Of a DNA stretch of 64,000 bases, positions 1 to 12,900 are shown piece by piece (position 1 is the stretch's first letter; each line of letters begins with the position of its first letter). The notes under the pieces were generated by a model, which was not told where the DNA came from, ran no database searches, and saw only the letters and a program-made list of their open reading frames with translations. The translations under genes and the position numbers were made by a program. The DNA is taken from positions 18,398,291 to 18,462,290 of the forward strand of contig ML677334.1 of assembly GCA_007922305.1 (NCBI GenBank), written 5' to 3'. The DNA is from Dermatemys mawii (lineage: Eukaryota; Chordata; Testudines; Dermatemydidae).

Positions 1-27
1 CTAGCAGGTATAATCTATACCTGCTAG
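1..27. repeat. Perfect short hairpin at the window edge
   Basis: The first 12 bases (ctagcaggtata) are the exact reverse complement of bases 16-27, with a 3-nt loop. It may be the cut end of a longer palindrome outside the window. Confidence 0.8.
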
Positions 28-344
28 AGCTGTAGGTCTGGAAGTTTTAGGCATGTGATGCCCTGATTTGTGTATGAATGAATGTTGAGTGTGAATATGA
101 ACTAACTCAAGAAATCAGTCCCTACTATCAAATCTGTCAGTTCCATTCTTCCTTCCCATCACTTTTTTTTTCCCCCCTGTCTCTCCCTTCCTCCCCACAT
201 CTATAAGGTTGTTCCAGTAATCTCATTACCACAGATGAAATGGTCTCTTACAGTATGTAACCTACTTATGCTAAACAGTCTCTTCCACCTTGTATTTAGC
301 TGTGACACTCTTGAGTATCTTTCCCTGCTCCTGAAGAAAAGTTC

Positions 345-470
345 CATATAGCTTGAATGCTTGTCTCTTTCAGCAACAGAAATTGGTCTGATAAGATATA
401 ACCTCACCCACCTTCTCTTTTTCTCTAATATCCTGGGACCAATATAGCTACCGTAACATTGCAAACACAT
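345..470 (+). repeat. Interspersed repeat, family 1 copy
   Basis: The core reads GCTTGTCTCTTTCAGCAACA, a TTGGTC block, an ACCTCACCCACC block and TCTAATATCCTGGGACCAAT. The same ordered blocks recur at 41998-42122, 48587-48663 and, inverted, at 53120-53260. I recognise it as common in turtle DNA but cannot assign a class. Confidence 0.65.
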
Positions 471-2274
471 AGTGACTTCAGAAGATACAGAATAAAAGGA
501 ATAGAGACACTTGCCTGCATAGTAACTGACTTTACACTCTCATTTGTGAAGTATTATGGAAAAAGGCTGACAAACTCTGATTCAGGGAGATGACAAATTT
601 CACTGATATAATAGGAATTGTACTACTTACAAGCATGCGTTTGGTCCAGTGGCTCTCCAAGAACCAAGCTGGTTAGTTCAAATATTTATTGCATCATCTT
701 TATTTTCTTAGTCCAGAGAGATTACTAACATAGCATAGCCCTGCACTCCTTCTTCCCGTCCCCCGCCCTCTAGAACTATAAGCATATATCGTTAGTGCTG
801 GCCACTGTTGCGTGTTAAAGAATGCAGTAACAAGTCATTGTGAAATGTAGCTGCAAAACAGTCTGTCAGATAAAGTTGATTCTGAATGATATTTTTAAAG
901 ATTAATCAATATTCTGGACTAATATTTTACAAATCATGCACAGTAAGAAAAAGAAAATGCTGATAAATATACACTTCTTAAAAAAAGTGGTTGCAGAAAA
1001 CTGAAATTTTGTCAGCCTGGTGGGAACTAAAATAGCTGAGTTATACACAAGAAGAAATGAGATCTGAAACTTAAGTGTCAGTTTAATTTGTGCCATATGA
1101 TATGGCCTTTGCGACATTCTGTGGAGCTAATGCTCCTCAAATATTTGTATTGTTTAAAATCTTAAGCCGTTTAAAAAGAAACATGCAGCAGAGTAACCCA
1201 TTTTGGTAGGAACAAGCAGGTAAAGTCATAATGATTGTGTTTTATTCCTTCAGCATCATTGCAATTGTTCACTCAAATTTTAATTCTTGCCGTCTGACAT
1301 GGGTTTGTCTGACATGGGTTTTTTTTGGCTTTCTATGCCTTCAGTCATATGTCTCTCTTATTTCTGCTTCAGTTTTCCTCAGTGGGATTCCTGAGTTTCT
1401 CCAGTTTGTGTTTTTTACCAGTATTCTTTTACATTTATATCATTCTGATGCAGGGCACTTCTGATCTGCAATTATTCTGTAATTTATTTGTTATCATTAT
1501 AATATTTTAAAGAGATCCAAAAATATAAATACATGCTCACTTTTTGTTAAATGCTTATTTATCAGTTGCATGTTTTTTATATTTTTCAAAAATGAATAAA
1601 TCAACACATTGCTATTTAGAATCTAGCTATAAACTTGTGTGAGAGTCATATGTTTAATCAAATACTAAAAATGATTAGTTTCAGTAAAAATGTTTTCTAA
1701 CTTGGTTGCACAGAAATGTTTGCAGATCAGCATTGCTGACTACTAAAGAGATCTTTTACATACTTTCTCATCAGATCCTCAGTTGTGCTTTTGTACTGCT
1801 GCAGTAAAATTCTGTGCATCAAACAAGTTACTTTCCGATAGTAAATGTGATGTACCGTAGTTACTACTTCAGTTTTGATGGATAAATGCAAACTGAGTGA
1901 ATCTTTTTTCCATGCACTCATTTATAGTCAAGAGACTCTTGTAAATGAGAGTGCAACAGGGAAAGTGAATTATTTGTACACTTCTATCCAGAAATGAATA
2001 ATACATTTTACAAACAAGAGCCATTTAAATGAAACCCTACGTTCACGGCATTGTCATCTAGAATAGTCTTTCAGAGTACTCCAGTAAAGTGTTTTCAGGC
2101 AATGACTGTGTGAAGAATATATTAAACTTATTCTTATTTGATAGAGTTAAAGCATCATTAACTTCACATCGATATTAAAATTAAACTAGTTTATACAATC
2201 TTAGCTGTCTAAAGTAATTTTAGCTAACAGTTATATATATAGTTTTATCACTTACAGTTAAATACTGAACTACT

Positions 2275-2335
2275 TCAGAATGGTAGCCGTGTTAGTCTGC
2301 ATCAGCAAAAACAACAAGGAGTCCTTGTGGCACTA
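2275..2335 (+). repeat. Interspersed repeat, family 2 fragment
   Basis: The blocks ATGGTAGCCGTGTTAGTCTG and GAGTCCTTGTGGCACTAA match the end of the repeats at 10505-10705 and 24580-24817 read on the other strand. Only about 60 bp of the unit is present. Confidence 0.7.
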
Positions 2336-3116
2336 AAAAACTCTTCATTGTTTGAGCTACTTCATTTTCTCTAGGCAACTGAATATTTGGTATTTAAATA
2401 TAATTGCCTACATTTGGTATTCAGACTAATGTGCATACTCTATACTTGGCAGAGTTGAATAGCGTCTGGATGCTGGTAACTCCCTAAATAGGTTTCCTCA
2501 AAATTTTTATGTGTAAGTGGCTATGAAAAGGACAGTTGTTTAAATCCTTTTACAAAGGTTCAAAGTATATTTTAAATTGGCAGCTGCTGTATACCTGACT
2601 TTGATTTTTATAAATTTCAAGGTAGCAGCATTATATTTGCATTTAAAAAATACTAGTTAGAGTAAACTTAATTGGAACATTGTCATAATGGAGACGTTGA
2701 ACAGCTAAATTTTATTGTACGCTTTGAATCTCAAATTTTGAACTCGAGTTCAGTTGACCTTCATTTTAGAACTGTAATATAAGTAAAGACTTTCAGAGGA
2801 AACATTACTTATGAATGTGAGTGTACTGTAAGCTTCCTCTGAGGACTGTAATGAAATATATATAGGTCTTCCTTTTATCAATGCATATATAAATGTATTC
2901 GATTTGTTGCAGTAGCTTCACTTAGTCTTGTTAAAGTGAAAAATCCAAGTCTATTTCTAGAAAACAGCATAAAGCTCATAAGAATTATAACAAAAAAACC
3001 TTACAAATGATATTTTGCTGTCTCATTGCAGAAAAATACAGTGGGATTCAAACTGAGAAGTTTCCTTGGCATTCATTCAAACTAGCAAAATAGTGTGTAG
3101 TTTCTTTGTTCTAAAA

Positions 3117-3409
3117 TGACGATTCTCAAAGTGGGGGCTCGCGACCCCTTGGAGGGGGTCACCGGGCTCTTCCCAGGGGGGTTGCGAGTCCCTGTGGCCA
3201 CCAAGAAGCCGCTGAATTGATTACTTCCGCATTCGGCGTCTTTTCGGCGGACACACCGAGTCCTGTTAGGAGCGCTTGGCATGTCCGTCAAAAAGCCACA
3301 GAATGCATAAGTAATCAATTAGGCGGTTTTTCGGCGGACATACATGGGTCGCGCCAAGAAGTTGCTCCTAAAAAAGGGGTCGTGATTCTCGGAAGTTTGA
3401 GAAACGCTG
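3117..3409. mobile_element. hAT-type non-autonomous element with 8-bp target duplication
   Basis: Imperfect terminal inverted repeats (TGACGATTCTCAAAG and CAGCGTTTCTCAAAC) are bounded by an exact 8-bp duplication, TTCTAAAA, at 3109-3116 and 3410-3417. The interior is CG-rich and carries an 18-bp internal inverted repeat around TTGATTACTT and a direct repeat of TTTTCGGCGGACA. Two short open frames inside it are not genes. The 8-bp duplication and the GTTCTCAAACT-like ends are characteristic of hAT elements. Confidence 0.85.
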
Positions 3410-3921
3410 TTCTAAAACAACCTTAAATAGTTTAAAAGGACAGTAATACCGTGGCATTCTAAATAATTTCAGTTTTGCCACACAAACTGCTTCCACTACT
3501 TTTAACACTAGCTTTTTAAAAAACTTCTCCCCTTTGTTTTATCCCAAAAGATCACATTATATTGGTTAATAGGATTTGGAGAGGGGAGGGGTGGAAGCAT
3601 CACAGCATTTTCCTCAATTTAATGCAAAGCTAAGATACATATTATAGTAATTTTATTAAAAACGTACAGCGATTCCTTGTCAGACAGCTTGAACTTCCAG
3701 TTTTGTTAACTGTAGACCACTATGATTATGGAAAATGTTCACCAGTTTGCTTTCAGGCCAACTCTGCTGCATGTGTCCATGAGTTCCATAAAGACTGCAT
3801 GCTTTCTGTTTAATACAAACTGTATATTTTTTTTACACCCATCCTTGCTTTTTATATTTTATTTTTGTTTCCCTTTCCTTGGTTGGATGCCTGTGTGTGT
3901 TTAATCCAAATCCCTGTCCAG

Positions 3922-3993
3922 TCCTGGAGTTTGAACTACGGAAAGCCAAGGAGACCATTCAGGCCCTCCGAGCCAACCTGACTCAGGCTGCAG
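3922..3993 (+). CDS. RELCH: RELCH exon w1 (first coiled coil)
   Basis: The exon reads (L)LEFELRKAKETIQALRAN and so on, a charged heptad helix belonging to the first coiled coil. It begins with two bases of a split codon after the acceptor ctgtccag and ends in phase 1 before a GTGGTG donor. Only 108 nt of intron separate it from w2. The upstream exon it joins is outside the window. Confidence 0.93.
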
Positions 3994-6900
3994 GTGGTGT
4001 ACATAAACCTTTTCTTTAGTCTTTCTTCTTTGACAATGTAGAAGTAGTTGAGCTCTTTCCAGGTGAGAGAGAGTAAATTTTATGTTAATTTTTTTTTGCA
4101 GAAAATGAAGTTCCTTTGCAGGAACGAAAAAATTATAAATCAAGTCCTGAAATTCAGGTAGGTGGTTGACAGAAATTAAGTTAGTAACTTTAATCCACAT
4201 ACAGCTGTAGCATAGCAACCATAAAGAAGGTGAGTGTAAGATTAACAGTTTTCATTGTTTTCTTTTTTTCCAGGAGCCAATCAAACCTCTTGAGAAAAGA
4301 GCACTAAACTTCCTCGTCAATGAATTTTTATTAAAGAATAGTTACAAGCTTACTTCAATAACCTTTTCAGATGAAAGTGATGATCAGGTAAAGTTTGGTT
4401 AACCTTTCTGATAAGTGTTTGCCTGCACTTCTTGTGTTCAAATCTGGGGGTTTTTTAAATTTGTTTTTCAGACCAGAGTAGTTTTTGAAATGAGCTCTAG
4501 TTTTGCAAATTCTTACACATGCACTAAATGATGTGCACTTGAATAATCCCGGTGAAGTTAGTGGGACTACTAGAATGCATAAAATTAAGCATGTTCATAA
4601 ATATTTTGCTGATTAGAGCCATGAATTGAAAGTTCAAGAGTGCTAAGTAATGCATCAGAATAGGGTTCTGCTCTCAAAGGCAAAGAGTGCAAAAAAATAA
4701 ATCTTAGATCTCTAATATAAAACAAGAAAAATATGCCTGAAGAACAGTGGAAAAGAATTGCATTTAATACCTTTGAGGATGCTCTTTTAGAGTATATCTG
4801 CACATCTGCTAGGAGCATGCTTCCCAGCATGTATAGACAGACATACACAAGTTCTATTAAAGTTAGCATGCCCAAAATAGCAGTGCGCCACTGTGGCATA
4901 GTTGGCAGCTTCAACTAGTTATGGATGTCCATACTCGGGCTTAGACAGATCTGTATTTGGGTGGCTAGCCCAAGCTGTCACAGCAGCAGCCACACTGCTG
5001 TTTTTAGTGCACCAGCTCAAACAGCTATTGCATGCCCATCTCCCTATCCTGGAAAGTACAATCCCAGCTGCTGAGTAGACAGACTCAAAGTGACACAATG
5101 CTTGAATAATCAAATGTATTTTAATGACTTACACACGTTCTTCTCTTTTCTTATGGTAGTTATTTTGAGCAAACTTAATAGTGGAGATAGAAATAATGCA
5201 GAATAGTCCAACAAGAAAATAGAGAACTTTAGGAAATGGTCTAAAAAGATGAAATGGTCCCCAGGTTTTGAATTGTACACAATTACTGTGATTGAATGCC
5301 CAACATGGGTGGCATATAATAGAGGCTAAGCCTCCCCAAACCTTGTGCTGTGGGGAGGGGCAGTTGTGGATTTGGGGACCTGGAAAAATTTCCCCCTCCT
5401 GCCACAGCGCTGGGGCTGAAGGAGCTCTTGCTCCCCACTGCAGTACCGGGGATGCAGCACAGAGCCTTTCCAGTCTCAGGACCTCAGTAAGGAGAGGGAA
5501 AGAGTGAGGAGGGGGTGGGACCACGGGGGTGGGGAGGAGTGTTGGAGAGAGAAGAGATGAAACAGGCTTGACCAGAGCTCCAGCCGTGGCCAAGAGCTCG
5601 ACCCAACCAGGGCCTTCAGGGGGCTGAGAGCAGCAAGCAGGAGTGGAGCCTTGGCTGGAACAGGTGTGGCAGGGATCGTCCAAGCCTCACCTGCCACCCA
5701 TGGTACCCAATAGTGAATGTGAATACTCACTCAAATAGCCAGTTATGTAAGTAATGAATTATTTGTATACACAGTTTTTGTGACTTCGCAATTTTGAAAA
5801 TTTAGGCCCCTCTATTATAGATAGATACAATAAAATCTGTGTGTATGTATGAGGTAGAATTTATTTTATGTATCTATTTAAACTTTGGTTGCGGGGGAAG
5901 ACCCCTGCATCAGTAGTACAATACTCTTCCACTAGCTGCCTGCTTTATGCTAAAAATTTGCTTAACTGGTATACCTGATAAAATCCACAGAACTTATGAA
6001 AGAAACAACCACAAATATTGCCAGATGTACAGTATGGAAGGCTTCCTAATGCAGATCTTAGAAGTTTCTTTGGGGTGATACTACTTTCTGCCCTGGAGCA
6101 GCAGCTTTGACTTCTTCTGAGTTTTCCTTCAGTTGGGTATAAGCAGTTCACCCTGCATTCTCTAAATTACTTTGACATTTTGGCTTGAGTCTTGATCTTA
6201 TGTAGTATATACATGTAATGAAGTGAACAAAAGTTGAAGAATAAAAAGAAATGTGCCATAGACTTCTGACTCTGCTTTTAATCTTTTCAAGGATTTTGAA
6301 CTCTGGGATGATGTAGGATTGAACATTCCAAAGCCTCCAGACTTGTTACAACTCTACCGTGACTTTGGAAACCATCAAGTAACTGCAAGAGATGTAGTGG
6401 ATGTAGCAGTTGGTGTTGAAGAGGATGAGTTAGAGGTTACCACTCCTACACTAGGCAGCGTTCCTGTATTTGGAGCATCACAGTCAATAGAGGTAAGATT
6501 ATACAGTAGTTAAGACATGTATGCAGGTTTGTTATATACTGTCGTAAGTGGAATTTGCTAAATTATTTTCATTATTTTTATCTTGAATTTAGCAATGCTT
6601 AATAGTGCAAAAATTAGAAGATCAAATTAATGCATTAAACAGTGAGAAATGGTCTTTGATGGAAGAAATCCGAAGACTTGAGAGGTATGTATTTTGGAGC
6701 ATTTTACATAAGAATATATGTAAAATATTTAAAACAAAAAACTCTCACTAGTTGTTCATAGGGCTTGTCCCTAGAACTGACAGAATCTTACCTTTAGTGT
6801 ATGGAATTCTGTTAGAACCAATAGAACATTTCAGATATATAGAGTTTTTAGGCCCTCCCGTTATAAACAGGTTGAACCTCTGTATTCCGGCACTCTCTGG

Positions 6901-9900
6901 TCCCGCAACATCCGTGGTCCGGCATGATTTTATTTTGTTTTCTATGCTTTATCTACTTATTTCCTTGTGTCAATACAGTAAAATCATGTAACAACACTAA
7001 CACTTTTTGTTACGAAGAGAGCCAGTAAGCCTTGACTAGGCTGTGTTGCAAGCGTAGTTCCATTTATTCGCCTCGGCGAGATAAGAATAAATAGATGAGC
7101 TCACTACAATATTAACCTCCCGTGGTTCAGCAAATTCTCTGATTCGGCATGGGTCAGGTCCTGAGGGTTTTGGTGCCGCACTAGAGAGGTTCCACCTATG
7201 TAGTAATTTATCTCATGCATTTATCAATTATAGAAAATTGAGATGACACCGTTAACTTAAATATAGATAGATAAGGAATCTTATTTAAATTAGGGATGTA
7301 AATGGCATTTTAAAAATAACTGTTTAAATTATTGTATCGGTTAAATGTTTACTGTTGATGAGTTCACAACATAGGCACAGGAACTAGGGATGTGGGGGAG
7401 TACTGCAGCATCCCCACGTTTTACATAGGGTCCGGCTGCCAGCCCTGCACATGAGGCATTTAAACATTAACTGAATGCATTACCAGTAAGACTGATGCTT
7501 ATCGGTTAACTGGTTTACATTTTACATCCTTAATTTAATATATTTAAATAGTGAAACTAAAAGGAACTTAAATACTCTCTGCTCTTCACCATTGAACTGT
7601 TTGTTTGCATTTTTCTCTATGTGGAAAATGAAAATCTTGTTTGACTTCTGTCATCAATTTATTTTAGTTCCTAAGTGCTGCAATGCTTGTGTTGCAAAAA
7701 CTTTTAAGCGGATGTGCATTTTAACAAATTTCTCTTTTTGAAGTAAAAAGAAACAAACTATTAGTCTTGCACCAGCTTTTAAGTATCCCTTAAGTTACAC
7801 AATAAGATTTCTTCAGAGTATGTATCTGTATGTACAAAAAGTGATAACCTCTCAGTTATTTTGTCAAAATGTATTGTTACCATTTCAGGGCAGGTGAAAA
7901 ATATTAAATATTGAGCTCTGATAATTAATTCAGAGCCAAAACATCTTAAATATTATACTCCATATAGATGTGGGCTTCTTGACACTTTGTGTTTGTTGAA
8001 TTCTTTGGGCTCAGCCCGAAACATACAAAACTGAGGCTTTCTATCATTTCATCTTTAAGATCTTTCTGGCTACACCACCTCATTTTCCTTTTACAAAAAA
8101 AGGGCACACCTACGCTGCAAAAAAACCCAACAACACTGTGGCAAAGTCTCGGAGGCCACATCAGCTGACTCGGGCTTGTGACTAAAAATAGTGTAGACCG
8201 GGATGGGCAAACTATGTGGGCTGGATCCAGACTGGATCCAGCCTGCAGGCGCCTCCTAACCAACCCCTGAGCTCCGGCTGGGGAGGCTGCTCCTCCCCAC
8301 TCCCTGGCTGTCTGTGCAAGCAGCGCTCTGGGGGGCTGGGCTGCGCGATAGTGTGTCTGGCTCCAGGCCAGACATGCTGCGCGCTCCAACAGATGATTGC
8401 AGCAGTGACACGCTGTTCTGTGCAGCGGCGTGGTAAGGAGGCCTGGGCCAGGCTGGGCCAGGGGATTGGATAAGGGCCAGAGAGTCTTGGGAGGCAGCCA
8501 GGGGATGGGGAACAAGGGCGTGGGAGTCCCATGGGGCCTGTCAGAGGGAAGGGGTGTGGCTAGGGGTCGCAGCAGTCAGGGGACAGAGGGGTTGGATGGG
8601 GATGGAGTCCTGGGGGGTGATTGGGGGCGGGAGGGTCTCTGGAGGGGTCAGTCATGGGACAAGGAGCAGGGGGCTTAGATAGGGAGTGGGGTTTTGTGGG
8701 GGGGGTGGTTAGGGGCAGGGGATCTCTGGAGGGAGTAGTCAGGGGACAAGGAGTGAGGGCTTAGGGGATGGGGTTCTAGGGGGTGGATGGTTAGGGTGGG
8801 GGTCTCGGGAGGAGGCAGTCAGGGGACAAAGAGCGGGGGGGGGAGGGCTTAGATAGGGGGTGAAGTCCAGGGGGAACAGTTAGAGTGGGGGGCCTCCAAA
8901 GGGGGCAATCAGGGGACAAGGAACAGGCGGAGGGTTGGATGGGTCGGGGATCTGAGGGGGCAGGAAGTTGTGGGGGAAAGCCATTTGGGGGTGGTGCCAG
9001 GCTGTTTGGGGAAAGACAGCCTTCCCTACCCGACCCTCCACACAATTAGGGACCCCATTGTGCCCCTTGGGCCAAAAGGTTTGCCCACCCCTGGTGTAGA
9101 CAGTCTCACTCAGGCTTGATCCCTGGCTTTGAACCACATCGCCCACACCAGAGGGATTTATTTCCCTATCCCAAGCAGGAACATCTGCACTGGTATTTTT
9201 AGCTGTGTAGAACAAGCCTGAGTCAGTTGCTCTAGGCTCTGAAACTTTTTTTTCTTCCTGCAGTAGATGTACCCTATGAAAGGAGCAGAGCATCGAATAT
9301 CAGTGTGTTCACCTATACATCTTGTTAGATATAAGATGTTACTGAAATTGTTAAAAAGAATTGACATAGAATGATGTTCATTTGCACCATAATATTTTCG
9401 TATTTCAGTTGCCTGATTCAGATCTTCTTTTGAGAAGCTGCAAATAATGTAACATTTGTTTTTCTTTTTTTAGTGAAATAGACTTCCTCAAGAATGAAAA
9501 TTTTGCTGTTCCAGTGGTTTGTGACTTAGTCCGCCCCTCTTTAGACCAAGTGCCTCTCTCAGTTCCAGAGGACAATGGACGTTACTTAGATATTAGGAGT
9601 TCAGACAATGACAGTAAACATGGAAAAACTGAGGAGATAAGCCTTCCCATATCAGCTGAAGCAGATTCAAAGACACCTAAAGATGATACACTAAATTCTC
9701 TCCCTAGCAAAGAGAGAGAGAAATTTCCGTCTTGTGCTCTATCAAATAAAGCTGCAATACACTTTGATAAACCTAATAGGTTAGTGATAAGCTTTAAACT
9801 GAAATACTTTTTTTTCATAGTAGGGAGATTTTTTTTCTAAAAGTGCAGTGCTACAGTGTTCTTAGTTCTTTTCTACCTCTTACTTCCTAATTTCCAGTCT

Positions 9901-12900
9901 TTATTTCTTTCATTTACGTGTAATAGATGGCTTTTACAAATTTCTCTAAATTCTTTTGTATTTTGGGAAGGGTGTGAGTTCATGGAGTACATTTGTTAAA
10001 GATGTTAAATTACACAATTTTAATTTTAAAACTAAATATTAAGAATAATTTTTTTAAATCTGCCCACTCCTAAATTGAGATTTGTAGGGAGAAAACGTTG
10101 ATATCAAAACAATGAATGGGGGGAAGGGGATCTTACAATTTTTTTCCTATGTTCCATTTCTTTATAAAATCTATTCTGTTCTTCCTCCAGAGAGAGAGTG
10201 GAGTTTGGTATTTAGACATTGTTTAGAGTAGACAAATGCATATCAGTGTAACTAAAGATATTGACCATGTAATTACAATTTAAATGTCAGACATCTATGC
10301 GTTTTACTGTTTTAACCTTTTAGGAAGGATATCCCTAAAAGTCCAGTGACATGGAGCTGTTGGAGATTTGAGACTTGGGTGTTGTCATCACTAGAAACGT
10401 AGTATTAAAATGCAACCTTAAAGCACTGTTAATTTATGAGATTAAATTAGATTTTGCAGTCAGCATATACACAGACATGTTGTCAGCTGGTAGTGGGTAA
10501 ATCCTGGTTCCAGTAGCGATAAAGAGTCTTGTGGCACCTTAAAAAACTAACAAAAGTATTGAAGCATAAGCCTGTCCGACGAACTGGGTACTAGCCCACG
10601 AAAGCTTATGCTTCAATAATTTTGTTAGTCTTTAAGGTGCCACAGGACTCTTAGTCTGGATATGCAGAAGCGACAAACACGGCTACCTCTCTGATTCCCT
10701 GGTTCCAGTGTGGTTTATTCATGACCATCTGATATTAAATTACACTATTGATATACTATGCATCACAGAAACTTGGAACAATGATGATCAGTGAGACACT
10801 GCGATAGCGGGGTGCAAAATGTATATTAATTACAGAGTAGGTTGTGCAGATCGGAGACTGCCACTATATGTGAATGAAAGCGTAGCGTCAAGTACTGGAA
10901 AAAATCCTAAATTAGTTAAACTATCATAGAATCTCTACAGATAGAAATTCTATGCTTGAATGGGAGCATAAGAGTAGGAATATACTACTGACCGCTTGAC
11001 CAGGGACATTAGAGCAGCTACAGAAACAGAGAACTCTGTAGTAATGGGGGAATTTAACTATTTCCGTATTGACTGGGTGTCTATAGCCTAAGGATGGGAT
11101 GCGGAGATAAAATTTCTAGCCACTAAAGCTCTACTTTTTGGGTTAATGGTTTCTCAAAAGGAGTTCATATGTCTTCATAATTCTCATGGCAGTCCTAATG
11201 GGTGTTGAGAGCTATTTGCATTTTCTTGATGATACTCTAATCAGAGAAAGTTCAGAAGAGCAAGTCAAATCTAAGTCCCCTTATTATTTTTCAATTTCAT
11301 AGACTCATAATTCCAAACAATGCTAAAAAGGGGTCAATGGTATGGTGTCGGTTATATTCACTCGTTGGCCAAGAAGGTCATGGCTCTTGGACCTAGATCA
11401 AGACCTCATTCTCCCATTTGTCTAATGAGAAAGGTCCTCACCAAAAGCTTAAGCTGCATCCTATTCCCATAGGATGTCCCCTATGACTGCCTAAAACTAA
11501 CAAATTATTGGGAAAAGACTGAAAGCTCTTCTAGTATCCAGGAAAATTGTATTTAAAGGAACATATATGCCACAGTATGTATTATATTAAAATATCTGTG
11601 CAAGATAAATCTCATTGTAAGATTTTACAGATCTTGACACTTCTTCAGGATAAACTCTCTTAAGCACACTCAAAGTACAAACTTCAGCTTGCTCAAGAGT
11701 AATGGGAGTAAGTGGGGCAGGTTTTCTTTTGTCGGCCCTATAGCATAAGATCTTCTACAATGGTTACTCTAAATCCACATCCAGTCCCAAAATCCTAAAC
11801 TGTGTAAAGCAAACCAAATATACATAGATGTTCTCAGTGCTTCTTGGCTTTTGAAGATACCTACCAAATTGCAATCACTTTAATTACAGAAGAATTTCTA
11901 AATTTGGTGAGTTATCCACCGAGCAGTTACAGTTTTCGTAAGAAAAGGCAATCCCCATAACCAATAAATTGTTAATACAAAAAAAATGGGATGGAAGACC
12001 TATAATTTGAGACATGGCTCAAACTAAATGTAGATTAAGAACTAGAAAATATAAGACCTTATTTCTGTTTCTATACAGGTTGAAAGTGTTTGGGTGGGCA
12101 TAAGAAAGTTTGCCAAAATGCTAAATCTCAGAATAATGCAAAGCAAGATAAAGTTCAGCTGTAAGACACCAGTATTCTCTGCCAGATAATCACTAGACCC
12201 CAAGAGGTTATAGGCTTCCTACAAAGAAACCTTGAGGGTAACATCTTAAACCTGCGATCATACTTCTCTGATGTACAAGTTACACCTGCAGTGCATTTGG
12301 CTGAAAACAGGAGACCACTTTAGTGTCCCACATATCCTCAGCCTTTATAGTACAGAAACAAGTCTAAATTAGAGGTGCTTTTCCTTCCAGTATAATCACA
12401 TATTGTTGACTTCAGGGTTATTGGACAAATATGTGCTTAAATAAATAAATATGCTTGCCAGATTTCTGTGTTCTGAAATTGATATTAATCAATTTTACAT
12501 TTTTACACAGAATGGGATATTTCTTTTGTTGACAATTTGTGGCATATCATATCTTCATGCTCTAGGGGAAAATATTGTTAGCCTTAAATTCTTCCCTTTA
12601 AAGTTGCTTTTGGGGTAGGATTAGTAGGAAATTTACAGCCTTGGTAATTCTTTCTGGCTGGCTTTTACAGATTACTTGAGTTTAGTGCTGAGAGTTGTAA
12701 TTGTCTTCTCTGTTGTTGTCATCGTTTGTATGATAAGATGGAAAATATCTCTGAGGCTTGTTGGAATGGAATATGCAAAAGAACATAAACTGAGGCAGAA
12801 ATAGTACTTTTCCCTTGCCATTTGGCAGTTTGCAAAGATTGTTTTTTTTAACACTGGAGTTGACATAGCTTTATTTTCCTCATTCTTTGAATTGTATTTT

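Larger units (their letters stand above)
1..3921 (+). other. Intron (incomplete) upstream of w1
   Basis: No coding exon was recognised here. The stretch is AT-rich and holds a short palindrome at the very start, two interspersed-repeat fragments and one hAT-type element, listed separately. 480-2270 and 2340-3100 show nothing I can name. Confidence 0.7.
4388..6291 (+). other. Intron w3-w4
   Basis: It contains a MITE near 4790-5091 and a GC-rich repeat near 5300-5715. The remaining AT-rich parts show nothing identifiable. Confidence 0.75.
8098..9240. mobile_element. Older MITE split by the insertion at 8199-9093
   Basis: Sequence on both sides of the inserted element has the phrases of a turtle hAT-like MITE (CTACGCTGC, CAGCTGACTCGGGCTTGTG on the left; TCAGGCTTG, AGCTGTGTAGAACAAGCCTG on the right). 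The target duplication of the insertion, GTGTAGAC, is itself part of the older element. Confidence 0.6.
6685..9473 (+). other. Intron w5-w6
   Basis: This 2.8-kb intron holds three DNA-transposon relics, one of them nested in an older one. 7560-8090 shows nothing I recognise. Confidence 0.75.

Noticed and set aside
3082..3426. Two short open frames with shared phrases as a possible small gene
   Set aside because: Both fall within the hAT-type element 3117-3409 with its exact 8-bp target duplication. The shared phrases are the element's internal repeats.
5129..5730. Minus-strand open frame of 184 codons
   Set aside because: Composition-driven frame over a GC-rich repeat, with no recognisable domain, and antisense to a RELCH intron.
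8565..8930. CRISPR-like array of spaced repeats
   Set aside because: Units are degenerate, adjacent and G-rich without distinct spacers, and the DNA is vertebrate. It is a minisatellite.
7946..9293. Several Pro/Gly-rich open frames up to 189 codons
   Set aside because: They result from the G-rich interior of the hAT-type element at 8199-9093 and appear on both strands.
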